Notes under the pieces: generated by a model
Database searches by the model: none
Told to the model about the DNA's origin: nothing
The model's input: only the letters and a program-made list of their open reading frames with translations
Shown here: positions 1 through 11,199 of the stretch, piece after piece
Layout: each line of letters opens with the position of its first letter
How positions within the stretch are numbered: the first letter of the stretch is position 1
DNA from: Bostrychus sinensis
Taxonomy: Eukaryota; Chordata; Actinopteri; Gobiiformes; Eleotridae
Assembly (NCBI GenBank): GCA_020698575.1
Contig: CM036252.1
Location: 23,968,706 to 24,032,705 of the forward strand
DNA length: 64,000 bases
Reading direction: 5' to 3'
Program-made: the position numbers and the translations under genes

Positions 1-940
1 GAGAAGCTGTCTGTTGTTGGGATGTGGGATTTTATTCCACGGGAACATTCAAGTAAAGGGCGCTCTGGTACGTCTTGTTAGACAGACAAACAGTGCTAAA
101 AATTATAATGCAATTAGATTTTTCTCTAAAACCGCTCAGCTCCAATATAATAGTAGGGGGTAAGATAGATGGGCTAGTCGTAAAGTAAGCAGCTTCCCCT
201 CACTTCCCCTTCACTGTTTTGTTTTAATTCATTTTGAAGAGAAAGCTGGCGGGCATGCATTTGATGTGTTAAAGGTGGATAGTTGCAGAGTGCTGACTTA
301 GCATGGTGCACTAAAGATAGAGAAGGCTGCAGAGTGTGCAGTGGGAAAGGGGGGAGAGAGAGGAGTGAACTGTTTTTTTGGAGGAGAGCCAGGAGCGGGC
401 CTTCACCAGCCTTGTTAATGATGCAGCGATGGCAAGTGGTAGACTTTTAAAAGACTTACCTGCTATATATCTGTGTGTAGTAGTGCAGGAGGAAAGGGGG
501 TCTGCCTGAGTCCCACATATGTCAGCACTGCCACTGACAGGTGCCATGCGTCGTCAGTACCCATCTCCCTCAAAATTGGCCCCTCTCTGAGTATCACAGT
601 CGGGTTGGAGAGTGTATCTATGAGAGCCATACACCGGAACACACTGCATTTGTCTGAGGTCCGGGACACTTTCTGAAGCTTCCTCTTTTTCAGGTACCAA
701 TTTATCCGTGGCCCGGGCTGGCAGTGATGGCCTGTGTTGTTGGTTGTTTGTGCGGATGAATGAGGAGTGTTAGTGTTGCAGTGCGGGCATGTTTTGGAAA
801 GAGCCTGAGGTATGACCAGGCTGCCCTCTCCGCTCCAGGGAAAAACCATCAACTTCTGAACACAGCCATTCTCTGAGCAGTCAATATTCTACTGCTGCAG
901 AAAGGACAGAGGTAGAGGTTGTAGAATGGAGCAGGTAGAC
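1..940. other. Unique non-coding sequence with a GC-richer patch
   Basis: No repeat or exon was recognised. The part from about 480 to 860 is richer in G and C and holds a 129-codon open frame on the minus strand (463-852) overlapped by a 67-codon frame on the plus strand. Neither resembles a protein I know and neither is bounded by a clear splice-site pair. It could be a conserved non-coding element or an unrecognised exon. Confidence 0.3.
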
Positions 941-1663
941 TCTTATGACTTTATTTCAGTTCATCCATACGTTCTATAAGAAAAAAATATACAGTATATA
1001 AACCAAAATATAATTAGCTTAAAGTAAATACTAAGTAAGTTGCACTGTGTAAAATGTTATATATAAAGTGGCCTGATGTCTCAAGAAATTCAAGACTGTC
1101 CTAGCATTTGTCACAAATACCAAATCCAGTCCTAATTGTCCTGAAAATGATACTAGCATATGTGTAAAAAACATCCCACTCATTGTGTATTGGTTGTAAC
1201 AGTCCACAGGCTTCTAGTTTATATGTAAATTGTGTACTGACGCAAATGGGCACAAATTGACAGTAAGCTAACCCTCATTTTTGTTGACATGATGGCAAAG
1301 GCCTCCACCATCCATTCTTTTTTCACAGCATTGTTAAAGTGAATTCAAACTTTTGTTTCTAAGTAAATACAATCATTTTTCTTTGTTTCATAAAATAGAC
1401 AAAGAAAGGATATTGCAGCCACAAGGACAGGGAAAGACAAATGAGAGAAACGCACTGCCAATCAGATGAAATCAAATTATTTAAAAATATTTAAACTCGA
1501 TAAGATTTAAACTTGTTTTCTTTGACAGAACTTCTGAATAATTGTTTTTAAGTTCATGTGGCACAACCTTCTTCAGTCACGTGACAAGGCAAGTATCGCA
1601 TGACAAATAAGTGCTACTGGCCACTACCGTACTACTATAAATAATCATACTACTACTTGTTGC
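941..1663. other. AT-rich sequence, nothing recognised
   Basis: I see only AT-rich sequence with short homopolymers and no repeat family, RNA gene or coding frame. A CACGTG-like site lies near 1580 but means little alone. Confidence 0.5.
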
Positions 1664-2253
1664 TAGGTTTGGGCGATTAATGGTATTAATTTGATTAATT
1701 CGCATTTTTAATTATGGATGATGTCAAAAAATGTAAAAATCGAGTTTAGCGAAAATTAGCATCCTCCAAGTATTGCACGTTTCCTGTGTTACGGCTAATG
1801 CTGCTGCTAGCTCCATAGCAGCTTAAATAGTTACTGTAGAGACTCTGCAGACGGTAAAAACACTAATAATCACAGAGAAAGGAGTCATTTTACCTCTGTA
1901 ATGTCCCGGTTTGGATGTGGCAGTAGTTTGGCCAAAAAAACATTGTGGTGCTATGTGCAGCAGCAGCAGCGAACTTAACTGTCTTTGTTTATGTATGCTA
2001 ATTAGCCACATTATCTGCTTAGCATCTTTTTACAGGCCTCTATGGTATATAATGGTGTATAAATTATAATAGACCTGGTCTTAAGAAGCAGAGAAAGCTA
2101 ACACTAAAATACATTCATGTCACTGTTAGATTAATGCTCTTTAAATAGCCTTTTTATGCCAACAAGAGAAAAAAATCGGTTCAAAACGTAAATTGGCTGA
2201 GAATTGGAAAAAAAAATGTATATTTTATTTTTCAGTCATATCGTCCAGCCCTA
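1664..2253. mobile_element. Candidate hAT-type non-autonomous element
   Basis: The left edge (taggtttgggcgatta) and the reverse complement of the right edge (tagggctggacgatat) form imperfect terminal inverted repeats. They resemble the 'AGGGCTGGGCGAT' ends of common fish hAT elements. The interior of about 590 bp is AT-rich and has no transposase frame. Unlike other hATs in this window, I could not find a convincing 8 bp target duplication, so the exact borders and the superfamily are inferences from the ends alone. Confidence 0.5.
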
Positions 2254-3404
2254 CTTACATCAAAGGTGAATGTGTTAAGCTTGGACTTAGGCCATTGAAA
2301 TACCATTATTGCATAGATGTTGCCAGAAGAATCATTTGTCATGAATAATTTCTTGGTGATTTAAGTATTATTAAAAACATGAAAGCTTTTATAAATTCTC
2401 CATTTGGCTAATATTGCTCTACCTTCCACTTTCAATATTCCTGTGGTGTCTGCTATAACAACATATTACTGATAGAGGCAGCTCTGGCAACGTGATTCTT
2501 CAAAGGCTAACACTAACATGCATTCTTGCCATATCTTTCTTTATATACGTGGGCCATGCATTTTTCTGTCTGCATTTTAGATCCATTAGAAGACTGTGGA
2601 CGTGGCACGTGTTTGTGTGGGTTTGCTGATAGAGAAAGCAGCTCAGAAATAGATCACTTCTCTCCCTCTCTGAGCTCTTTTACGTGCAGACACAAGCAAA
2701 ACGCCGCATTAGACGGACAGTGGGGAGATTTCCGAGAGAGGAAGGCTGATGACTGAAAGCAAGGCAGGACTCCATCGATTAGGGCCTAACCTTAAGAAAG
2801 TCTGCTTTGTAAATGTAGCAGGGAGGTGTAATTGACTACAAGACGATTAATATTCATGCATGATATCCCCAGCAGTAAAACCCAACGCTGATTCCTTTTA
2901 TGTGACTTTTACTAGACTTGGAGGCCATCCAGAAACTACCCCCGTCTGCAAAGTTTATTGTATCAATATAACATGAACAGAAATGTGGATAAGTATATAG
3001 CATTTTAAAATGAGCATGCCATTTTAGGCAATATATGCTAATGGTGTTTCATGATAAAACTTGGAAATGGGGTTGTAAATATAGCATGGATGTTATGCTT
3101 TAGTTTAGACTACCACCTTTGGCTAAAATACCAATAAGGTATTTTTGTGTATTTACTTTGAAAATGTTTGCTATTTGCTGTTGCTTTATAACATTTGATT
3201 GTAAAACAGAATACAGAAGATGAGGTTGGGATAGTGGATGATGGGTAAAATTACTCAGGACTTTCTGCTGAAAGGCTAGAGTTTCCCTTTTCCTAACCTT
3301 AACTGAGTATAGTCTAAAGTTGTATAATGTGCAATAACATCAAAATAATAGTCCTTGCATTTGTCAGTCTTAGAAAAACTAGAAGTATGTACCAAAAGCA
3401 AACC
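2254..3404. other. Unique sequence, partly conserved-element-like
   Basis: No repeat was recognised. The stretch 2770-2960 has balanced composition and clustered homeodomain-type cores (gtgtaattgac, cgattaatattcatgc), which is the texture of vertebrate conserved non-coding elements. Conservation itself is not visible here. The remainder (2960-3400) is AT-rich with nothing recognisable. Confidence 0.25.
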
Positions 3405-4330
3405 CTATCTTGCAACAAAGATAATAATACTCAGACTAGGGATCTGCTAGTTCAGGGGTAAATGCTCAATCCATTGAGCCCCATAGCCTGTATATCTCAC
3501 TATAATCAAAAATAGTTTGTTCCTTTACTGATCCCTTGTGACTGGAGTTAATATCTTTGTGGCAAGATGGAAATCCCTATATCGCAACAGTACAGTGTGC
3601 CCTATTCCAATAACTAATCATTTCTTCTTGGCCCATTACTAGGAATACCAGTATCAGGTGTCGCACTCATATTCATAAAAGTTGCCAATACCAACAAGCG
3701 ATTCCACTTTACAGCCCTGCCACGTGACATTTCCCTATCAGCTGAGCAAGCAGCTGAGAGACGTGTGGAAGGATTTCAACGTGAACTGTATAGAGATAAA
3801 AGCAAAGCTCACTCTACATTCTGCTCAACCAGACATCTCAAATCATGCCTGTGTCCTAAAATTTAAGTAGTTGTCCTTTTGTTGTCCTTCTGTTGTTCTA
3901 ATTGTCCCGAAAATTATACCAGAGCAGAGTCTGAAGCAGTTGTTGTCTGATAAAACATAAGGAGTACCGCTGCTAATTGTGTTAGCTGCTGTGAGTCCTG
4001 GTGATTCTCTTCTGGTTAGGGTTAGATGCTCAATCTGTCTTTAAAATGATATTAGCAACTGGATAGAGGAGAAGAGAGGAGATGTTGTATAGTGTAACTG
4101 TATAAACTAAGGAATCACTTTATAAGTACTGGTATTGGTACTCGGCATTGGCAAAAAAATGAAAAATGAAAGTACTCATTAACCCTTGTATCAGTTTGAA
4201 GTGCTATTGGTGCATCCCTACCCATTATTGGTCTGTTCTAAAATGTTTAGAGCCTTGTGACCATTATTTTTGGTTATCTTGCTAACAGACTAACAAACCA
4301 ATGATTCCAATGATGAGCAGCAGGGAAACT
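3405..4330 (-). repeat. Composite tRNA-containing repeat R1, split by a hAT
   Basis: Minus-strand copy of the most frequent dispersed repeat in this window. The tRNA-like module is at about 3430-3485: read on the minus strand it has an A-box-like 'ggctcaatgga' and then 'cccctgaactagcagatc'. A segment ending in 'cttgtgactggagttaat' follows to about 3600. The far end, with 'ttatcttgctaacag' and 'aacaaaccaatg', lies at 4221-4330. The two halves are separated by the hAT at 3640-4220. The copy at 36230-36530 has the same order of parts, which supports reading this as one interrupted repeat. Confidence 0.7.
3640..4220. mobile_element. hAT-type non-autonomous element with 8 bp target duplication
   Basis: The termini are inverted: the left begins taggaatacc and the right, reverse-complemented, begins tagggatgca. 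It is flanked by cccattac (3632-3639) and cccattat (4221-4228), a 7-of-8 match to an 8 bp duplication as hAT elements make. Inside both ends are sequences of the 'GGTATCGG / GCCGATACTC' type that I know from fish hAT MITEs. No transposase frame remains in 581 bp. It interrupts the R1 repeat, so it is younger than that copy. Confidence 0.75.
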
Positions 4331-6169
4331 GTGGCTGCTCACAGAGTTGCCAGTAGATGTCACCAATAACGCCTAAAAAAGACTCACCTGCAGCTGCTCT
4401 GCCATGGGTTTACTTTTGGCTGGTCAAAATAATAGATATTACAACAATATTTGAATTTAGCATAAGTTTTAGCTAAATTAAATGAGATACAGAACATGTT
4501 AGGGACCCTGCTTGTGGAGAGTGGCGAGAGGGAGAAAGAGCACACAGTGAAATGTATCCAGTACTACATGTTAGTGTGTGTGCATCAGGAGTGGGGGCAG
4601 CAGACGTATAGGCGAATCGTTTTTCTGACTCACTGGCCCTGTCTTCCATTGTTGGGGACGCCAGGGACTGATTCTCCATTGTGCCTCTGTATCTCCGGAG
4701 CCTGCTTGGCCAGCCCTCTACTGCTGATCTGTGAGATTTCCAATTGCTCCCAGAGTGCTTTTCTAATCTTTTTTTTTTTTTTCTTACTTATTTTATAGGG
4801 GAAAATGTAACTAAGCAACAAGTATTTGCCATAGTGCCCTTAAAAACATTTACTTACGAATAATGCAATGTCACAATAGTAAGAGGGTTTGAAAATGGTA
4901 TAGTACATGACGTTAAGACTGGTATCACAAAACAGTGAATTCACAACTTTTTGGATTAACTTCAAAATCAAAAAACAATGAAATCTGAGGTAACAAGTGA
5001 ATGATATAAAATGGCAGATATATGTGGTCATTAAATGTGCAGTGTGTAGTTTGTACAGCTGTCTAGTAGAGAAGATCCTTATAGTGATTTTCTAGACAAT
5101 GGTACGTCATACTTCATTTATCACTAGATAAAATCATATCACATGGCATTTTAATCTTGATGTTAATTACTTTAGTCACAAAGTTACAATATGGAAACTT
5201 ATTTTTGAATAAATGTGGGTTATAAAAGAAGCAAAAAAAAATATGATTGGTATATAATTACATGGTTGCTACAGTTTCCCAGGGCAGACAAACTGAGCTC
5301 TGGAGAGGAAGTACACACTCTTTTGCACTGAATTCAGGCCATTTATAAATTAAATTAAATAAAATAGGTCAAAATATCAAGTTATTGAGTTATTATTTTT
5401 ACTAGATAATAGTCAAAGGATATATATTATAATTTTATTTATATTTCTAAACCAATCTTGTTCACTTCTAGAACACCATTGTACGTTCCACAACCTTCAA
5501 AAACATTATGTGACAAAAGGAAAGCATTTCTAATAATTACTTTACTACTGCCATAAAGAATCAGGTGAAGAGACCAGCAGAGGGCATCAGAGTGCAGCTC
5601 TGTTATGCTCCTTTTTGAGCAGAAACAAAGAAAATAAGCTTTTTACTTCCTTCAACGTTTTGTATGATGCCATTTTACTACAAAATGAAAAAAATAGCTG
5701 TGAGGAATCAGTGGGAAAAGAGCTGTTTTTGGATAAATGAGACTACAAGATTACTCAAACAGACATGAATGAAGGAAAATACAACAGATATGCTTTTGAT
5801 GAGGGAACATTATAACATGGTAGAAAGAAAAGAAAAAAAAGAAAAAAAAACATGATTCTATCCCCTTTTTAGATTTGGAAAGTGTTTTGCCAGTGTATTT
5901 ACAAAGAAAAACATTTTTCACAGCTCTAGTGATTCACATTTTTAGTCTGGCATAGCTGGATCCCCATCATATGCAACTCTTTCCATATATGTCTGCTTAG
6001 GACTGCCACATGGGCTTCAAACCTTATTTTCCTGCATGACTTGTGGGAGTACTTCCAACTACCCCATCTTAAGGACAAGCTAACCATTTCCATACAACCT
6101 AAATGTAGTTGAGACATAAACAGTAGATGCTGCAGCGATAAATGTGTCTAATTCCATCTGCATTGCCTT
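4331..6169. other. AT-rich sequence, little recognised
   Basis: Poly-T lies at about 4770-4784 and an A-rich run at 5825-5850. Near 5033 the phrase 'gcagtgtgtagttt' recurs in similar form near 52990 and resembles the end of a fish transposon family, but no second end was found. No coding frame with known similarity. Confidence 0.4.
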
Positions 6170-6720
6170 AAACTTCAGACCACTTCCTTAAGCTTCATTT
6201 AAGTACTATAGTTTTGTGCTGTGTCAGATCTCATTGCAGCAGATTTTTAACAAGACTCTTTAACCAAGGCTTGTTAATTTCATTAAAATAGAGCTTGCTG
6301 GGGGATCTCTCTTGGATGGGTGGGGGGCTGACATCTCACCAGCACTACAACCCTAGGCCTCTATCTCCTCTGTCAGGGGCTCATAAAAAATACATTGGAC
6401 AATGGGCAGTCTGCTGATGAGACACGCTTTCTTCTCTCCCTGTTTGAATCTGCAAACTGACGTCCAATTAGCTTTTGAGAAACAGCAAAGCCGAGCCTGC
6501 CATTTAGCCCAAACCACCAACAGCGCCTCCAAGATATCAGGACGTGACATAATGAACGCAATCAACAATAATTATGGGAAATGATGGGCCCCTGCTTTGA
6601 GCCGTTATTAGGCGGGAAGGGCTGGCTCTGCACTGCCAGTGACCTCCATGGCTCCAAACACTCAGTGCCATCAGGAAAAAAACGGACACCCCGCCGCGCC
6701 GTCATCTTTCATGTAAGACT
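6170..6720. other. Candidate conserved non-coding element
   Basis: Balanced-composition unique sequence with dense transcription-factor-like cores: 'gtccaattagc' at about 6460, 'caacaataattatggg' at about 6565, and 'gccgttattaggcg' at about 6600. No repeat family and no coding frame was recognised. The texture suggests a developmental enhancer, which is inference only; alignment to other fish genomes would decide. Confidence 0.35.
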
Positions 6721-6907
6721 TCTCACACAGCCAGGAGGATCTTGAAAAGGACTTCACAGGCACTAAACCAACCATCAACTTGTTACACCACAGTTTACTA
6801 TTGAAAGGAAAAAGTTAAGGAACAAATGTCTGTCTGAAAAGTTTCATGCAGGTTCTGAGAGAAAATACGCCTTCAAATACTTCTAGACATTATGTCTAAG
6901 AGGGTGA

Positions 6908-7405
6908 TGATAAGTGTTTTTCTATGGCTGATGCCGATATCGATTTCTAAAATCCAGATCAGCCGATAATCACTGATGATTTTTTGGGCCAATATTCAGG
7001 GCAGTATTTTTTTATTTTTGCCCCATGTTTTGTTTCCCCATGCACTGTGTATCCATAGCTTTTCACCTCTGTTAGTACAGTGCACCACTCCACATCAATA
7101 AAATATAATAAGGAAAATATATCCTCAGCATAAAATAGCTATAGCCCTATTTTACAAGTCTAAGAAAACTTTTGAAGTTCCAGTACAGCACCTTCTTGTA
7201 GATTGAAGCTAATGCTGCAAACTTGCATACCAAAGCGTTTAAACAAAGCCTCACTATCCGGTCCTTTAGTCACGCGGTTGTTTAAATGAGTGCCTGACCA
7301 AAAATCAGCATTAAAATAAGCATCAGCCGATGGCCAGTTGTCTAAAAAAAACTGTAAAATCGTCCTGATATATTAGCCGACCGAGCTAATGGTCTATCAC
7401 TGCTG
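6908..7405. mobile_element. Degraded hAT-like element ('CGATATCGG' type)
   Basis: The left part has 'gatgccgatatcgatttc' then 'cagccgataatcactgatga'. The right part has 'agcatcagccgatggcc' and 'tattagccgaccgag'. These phrases match a fish hAT family built on repeated CCGATA/TATCGG words, as I remember it. Terminal repeats are badly eroded and no 8 bp duplication was found, so the borders are approximate. Confidence 0.5.
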
Positions 7406-8289
7406 CAGATATAGAAGGCACTGATAGTTTTACTATACTACCTACAGTACAAGGCATATTAGTAAGTGATAAAGTAACTGTATTTGTTTATGAGAGCTAC
7501 TTTGGTTTTAGTTTAACACTTTTGAGTGTTAAATGTGCATCTTTACTATGGCAGTTTAGTTTTGACAGTTCACTGAATTGCCACAACTGATATAGTGTAA
7601 ATAGTATTAAAGTAACATTAAAAAGTGTCTACAGACCCTAGTCCTGACATTAATGTCTTCTGACAAACTCTTAGCATTACACATTACATATTGCTTTTGT
7701 TTATTACTGTTCTCTATATTCTACCAGAAAATACCCTCAACATATCCTCAAGCTAGGACTAAAATGAGCAAAAGCTGCAAATGTAAAACTAGTGCATGTT
7801 ATAAAAATAAACGTATGATTCTGGACACTGCCTGGTGCAATAATCCAAAAGACTGATATTCACATTAATGATGGGTGCTGTAGTATGTATTATGCAAGGC
7901 CGGGGCATTGGAAATGTTATTGCTGCTGCTATTACTACTTTCCTTACACAAATGCAGTGGTTTGCCTCTGTTTTTGTAATTCAGGAAAACACAGTACAGT
8001 ATTGCAATGCCACCTATAGCTTTCTCAGATCCAACTGACACATTATTGTCTCCAATGTCATCTCTACAGTTTACACAACAAGGCGCCCAGTGGGAAAATG
8101 AAACTAAAACACCCTGTGGTTGTGTTTTGGCTGTTTTTATAGAGCAATAAAGCCAAAACCTGACACTGGAAATCTGGCTTCATTTTTGGTAAAATAATCT
8201 ATCAAAATAAAATCTACAGCACACCACTATATTATATTGTCTGTGTAAAGTGTATCACAGTGTTCTTTTTCAGTGAGTCAGCCATTTCC
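7406..8289. other. Unique sequence, nothing recognised
   Basis: AT-rich; no repeat family, RNA gene or coding frame I can support. Confidence 0.45.
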
Positions 8290-8690
8290 AATTCTGATCA
8301 CACAGTTTTCTTTCTACATTTTATTTTCTGCCACTTGGCCATGCACCGCAGCAGCTTTTGTTCTGTGAAACCCTTTGGAATAACCAGCCAGTGAAAAGGC
8401 AGTCCTAACACATGCAGCCAGGCCCTTCCCTGGACTGACCCTAATGGACTCAGATAGTTTGGAGGAGCGGACGGGAGGGCAGCCAGGTGAGGAAGGCCAG
8501 CCCACTGCAAGCGCACAGCAGAATACCAAGTGCCTGCTGTAACCTGTGGGTGAATCCGTGCCAGAGAGCGGCTCGGAGCTGCTATCAGGAGGCCGGGGTT
8601 GATGGAGATCAAGAAAGGACGGACCAGGAAGCACGGATTTGTTGTGCAAGTATGCCCCTGCAACAACTGCTCAATTATTAACATGCTATG
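8290..8690. other. GC-richer unique block
   Basis: This block is clearly richer in G and C than its surroundings and carries two overlapping minus-strand open frames (128 codons at 8298-8684 and 111 codons at 8314-8649). Neither shows a domain I know, and frames this long are expected by chance in GC-rich DNA. It could be a conserved non-coding element or an undetected exon. Confidence 0.25.
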
Positions 8691-8739
8691 GAAGTTTATT
8701 TTATTTTAAAGAGTTAAACTGGACAAAACGCATAATATA

Positions 8740-9163
8740 CAGTCATATGTAAAAGTTTGGACACGCCTCTAAGGTTGCATAATAATTTACTCTTCACACA
8801 AAATGTCATTCATTTTCTAATGACATCTGAGTTCTAGGGTGTTTTCCTAACATTTTTTAGTGTAGCAGTATTTAGGTGTTTGAAATTAAATGAAATATGG
8901 AAAAAAATGTCTGTGCAAAAGTTTGTGCACCCTTATAAGTTTGCTGATTTGAATGCATGTAACTTCTCCAAATGGATTACTTGCAACACAAAACTTGTTA
9001 GATTAGTTGGTTAAGGCTTGAACTTCATTGACCGGTGCATTCAATAATGAGCAAAGGTATTTAAGGTGGTCATCAGGAAATGGAATCTCTGTGCTCTTTT
9101 TTTGTGAAGACAGTAAATTATTAGGCAACCTCAGAGGGGTAAGCAAACATTTACATAGGACTG
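8740..9163. mobile_element. Tc1/mariner-type MITE, 424 bp
   Basis: Terminal inverted repeats of roughly 60 bp: the left starts cagtcatatgtaaaagtttg and the right, reverse-complemented, starts cagtcctatgtaaatgtttg. Similarity continues through 'ggttgcataataatttact'. TA dinucleotides flank both ends (8738-8739 and 9164-9165), as expected for Tc1/mariner target choice. The interior has no transposase and resembles the 5' untranslated part of fish Tc1 elements. Confidence 0.85.
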
Positions 9164-9171
9164 TATATAAC

Positions 9172-9480
9172 TTAAGTTTAAGCTTACCTTAAATTTCAAG
9201 CTCTAAGTTCAACATTAGATTAATGCAATCCCACAATGAGAAGCATTTGGAGAGCGGAGATCTCCACCAAGGCATTTTCCCCTGCGTAGTGTAAAGTGTA
9301 AAGATGCAAATACAATGCCCAGAGCTGGACTCAAACTGGGGATCTTCTAGTTCAAAGGTAAATGCTCTATCCATTCAGCCACAAAGACTAAATACTGTGC
9401 CTCACACATTTGTTCCATTACTAAATCCTTGTGACTGGAGTTAACACCTGTGGCCCTATCTTGCAATATACAGAATCTTA
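9172..9480 (-). repeat. Composite repeat R1, minus copy
   Basis: Reading the minus strand, the tRNA-like module is at 9325-9385 ('ggatagagcatttacc', 'gatccccagtttgagtcc'). On its plus-strand right side lies the R1 segment 'cttgtgactggagttaac'. The left part shares 'attagattaatgcaatcc' with a similar phrase at 57560, so the repeat may extend further on this side than in other copies. It abuts the Tc1 MITE. Confidence 0.65.
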
Positions 9481-9489
9481 AAATCATGA

Positions 9490-10420
9490 TCTACATTTGC
9501 TGAAAATTTATTCAAAATCCAACCAGAAATTTTTAAATTTTCTAAATTTATTTATTTTTTGTGCTGTTCCACTGTGGAAGCAGACAAAGCCACTTTCTCT
9601 GTATAATTGGCAGCCATTATTTAGCCCTGTGTTGACAAGGAATTGTCTAACAACCAATGGGAGAGCTCCTTTTTAAGTATGCAAGCATGCTCTTTGCCGA
9701 TTCTTCTGCACATTCTCACCTATGAAAATCCTTCATAACGAAGCCTGGATGACATTCTATTTTTTTCCCTATTATAAATAATTATGGGATTATTTAACAG
9801 TTTTCCGCAAATGCATGAGAAATTACATACTTTTCCTCTGAACCTGCAGGATATCAATATGGATTTGAATTTCATTTCTGGTATAATCTTTAAGACGACG
9901 ATGCAGTTGATCCCTCACCTGCGCAAAGACGAGTGACATTTGGAAAACAGTGGTACGAGGGGAGGAAGCTTTGATTAGTCGTGTGTGGGCGTATTCTCCA
10001 GAGCCCCAGATATGAGAGATGCACCAGGCGGCAACTGTTGTGAAAGAGGGGAAAAGTTATTACTTGCTGTCTGAAGTAATTTGTATTAAAAGCAGTACGC
10101 ATCTGAATAGGTGGCGCGCCGATGCAATTAATGCTAGCGGGCGTGCTGTGAAATATGAAGTGTGCGGCAGTAAAAACATCTCCGGTGGGACCTTGCTTCT
10201 TCATATTTTTCTCAAATCCATGAAGTTTAAAAGTCAAGAGTTGTTCATGCGACACATATTGAAAGGTGTCGGGCAAAGCATTTCCTGTTACATGGGATCA
10301 CACACACTTCTTAACACTAATTGGATCGAATCTGTAAAATGTCTGAGATTTTTTTTGAAAATATCTAACGCCTTAATACTTTTGCGAGGCTCATGTTTAC
10401 AGAGAAGAAGTGAATGACTT
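9490..10420. other. Candidate conserved non-coding element block
   Basis: Long repeat-free sequence with cores such as 'ataaataattatgggat' (about 9772), 'gctttgattagtcg' (about 9968) and 'gatgcaattaatgctagcg' (about 10120). A CpG-containing patch 'ggtggcgcgccgatg' lies near 10110. A 132-codon plus-strand frame (10019-10417) and a 128-codon minus frame overlap here without known similarity. I read it as regulatory-type DNA by inference. Confidence 0.35.
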
Positions 10421-10539
10421 GAAAAACGATCTGCTTGTGTTGCTTTTCACCATCAAAAAACTGCCTCACAACCTTTTAGTTTTTGGAGAAAAAAATTGAA
10501 AATAGAAGCAAGAAGCATACGGAGAACCTAGTCTCCATG

Positions 10540-10625
10540 TCACAGTGGTAAAAAATAAGTGCCCAGACCTGGACTCAAACCAGGCATATTCTAGTTCAGG
10601 GGTAAATGCTTCATATATTGAGCCA
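10540..10625 (-). repeat. Composite repeat R1, short minus copy
   Basis: It contains 'cacagtggtaaaaaataag', then 'gcccagacctggactc', then 'ctagttcaggggtaaatg'. On the minus strand this is the tRNA-like module with a B-box-like 'ggtttgagtcc'. Only the module and its immediate 3' flank are present. Confidence 0.65.
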
Positions 10626-11199
10626 TTCTTTTCAAATCTTTAAGACTAATCATCACAAGTTGTCAAAAAAGGTTGTAGGCTTTCAATCGATTTTTTTTTT
10701 TTTTTTTTTTTTTTGGTCTATACAACTGCATCTAGAGGCTTCCCTTGACACTGCTCTCTGGAAAATCAACTCAAATACACAAAACCAGCTCCGTTCATTG
10801 TATAGAATAGAATATTTAGCAAAACTAACACATTTCATTTTCCTCTTCTTTTCGATTGATAAAGTATCTATCGAATCTACTCTAATCTAAATAAAGCTTT
10901 TGTCTCATGCAGTGTATTCAAAAAGAAATTAAATCAATAAGCTTCAGTACAGTTTGTCCATTCTGGAAATGTTTAGACAAACAGAATCATTTTTTTGCAT
11001 TGTATGAAGCTTTTTTCCCTGACTGATCAATCTAAAGTGTTTTTTAAATGTATAATTACACATTCTTTCATGAATCATTTAGATAGATGTTTTGTATTTT
11101 GTCTAATTGTATCTTCCAAACGATAATTACTGTCATAGAAATAATTTGTCTGTTTAAATTAACACTCCATACAAACTTTAACTCAGCATATCAAGTCTG
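10626..11199. other. Unique sequence with a poly-T tract
   Basis: A T run occupies about 10690-10714. Near 10850 'gataaagtatctatcgaatc' resembles the decayed tail of a retroposon, but no body is recognisable. Otherwise AT-rich with nothing to report. Confidence 0.4.

Noticed and set aside
463..852. Exon on the minus strand (129 codons)
   Set aside because: GC-rich and open, but no recognisable protein and no convincing acceptor/donor pair.
1664..2253. 8 bp target duplication for this hAT candidate
   Set aside because: cttgttgc and cttacatc match at only about half of the positions, so I do not claim it.
5025..5340. Transposon beginning 'aaatgtgcagtgtgtagttt'
   Set aside because: Left end resembles a fish family and recurs near 52985, but no matching right end was found.
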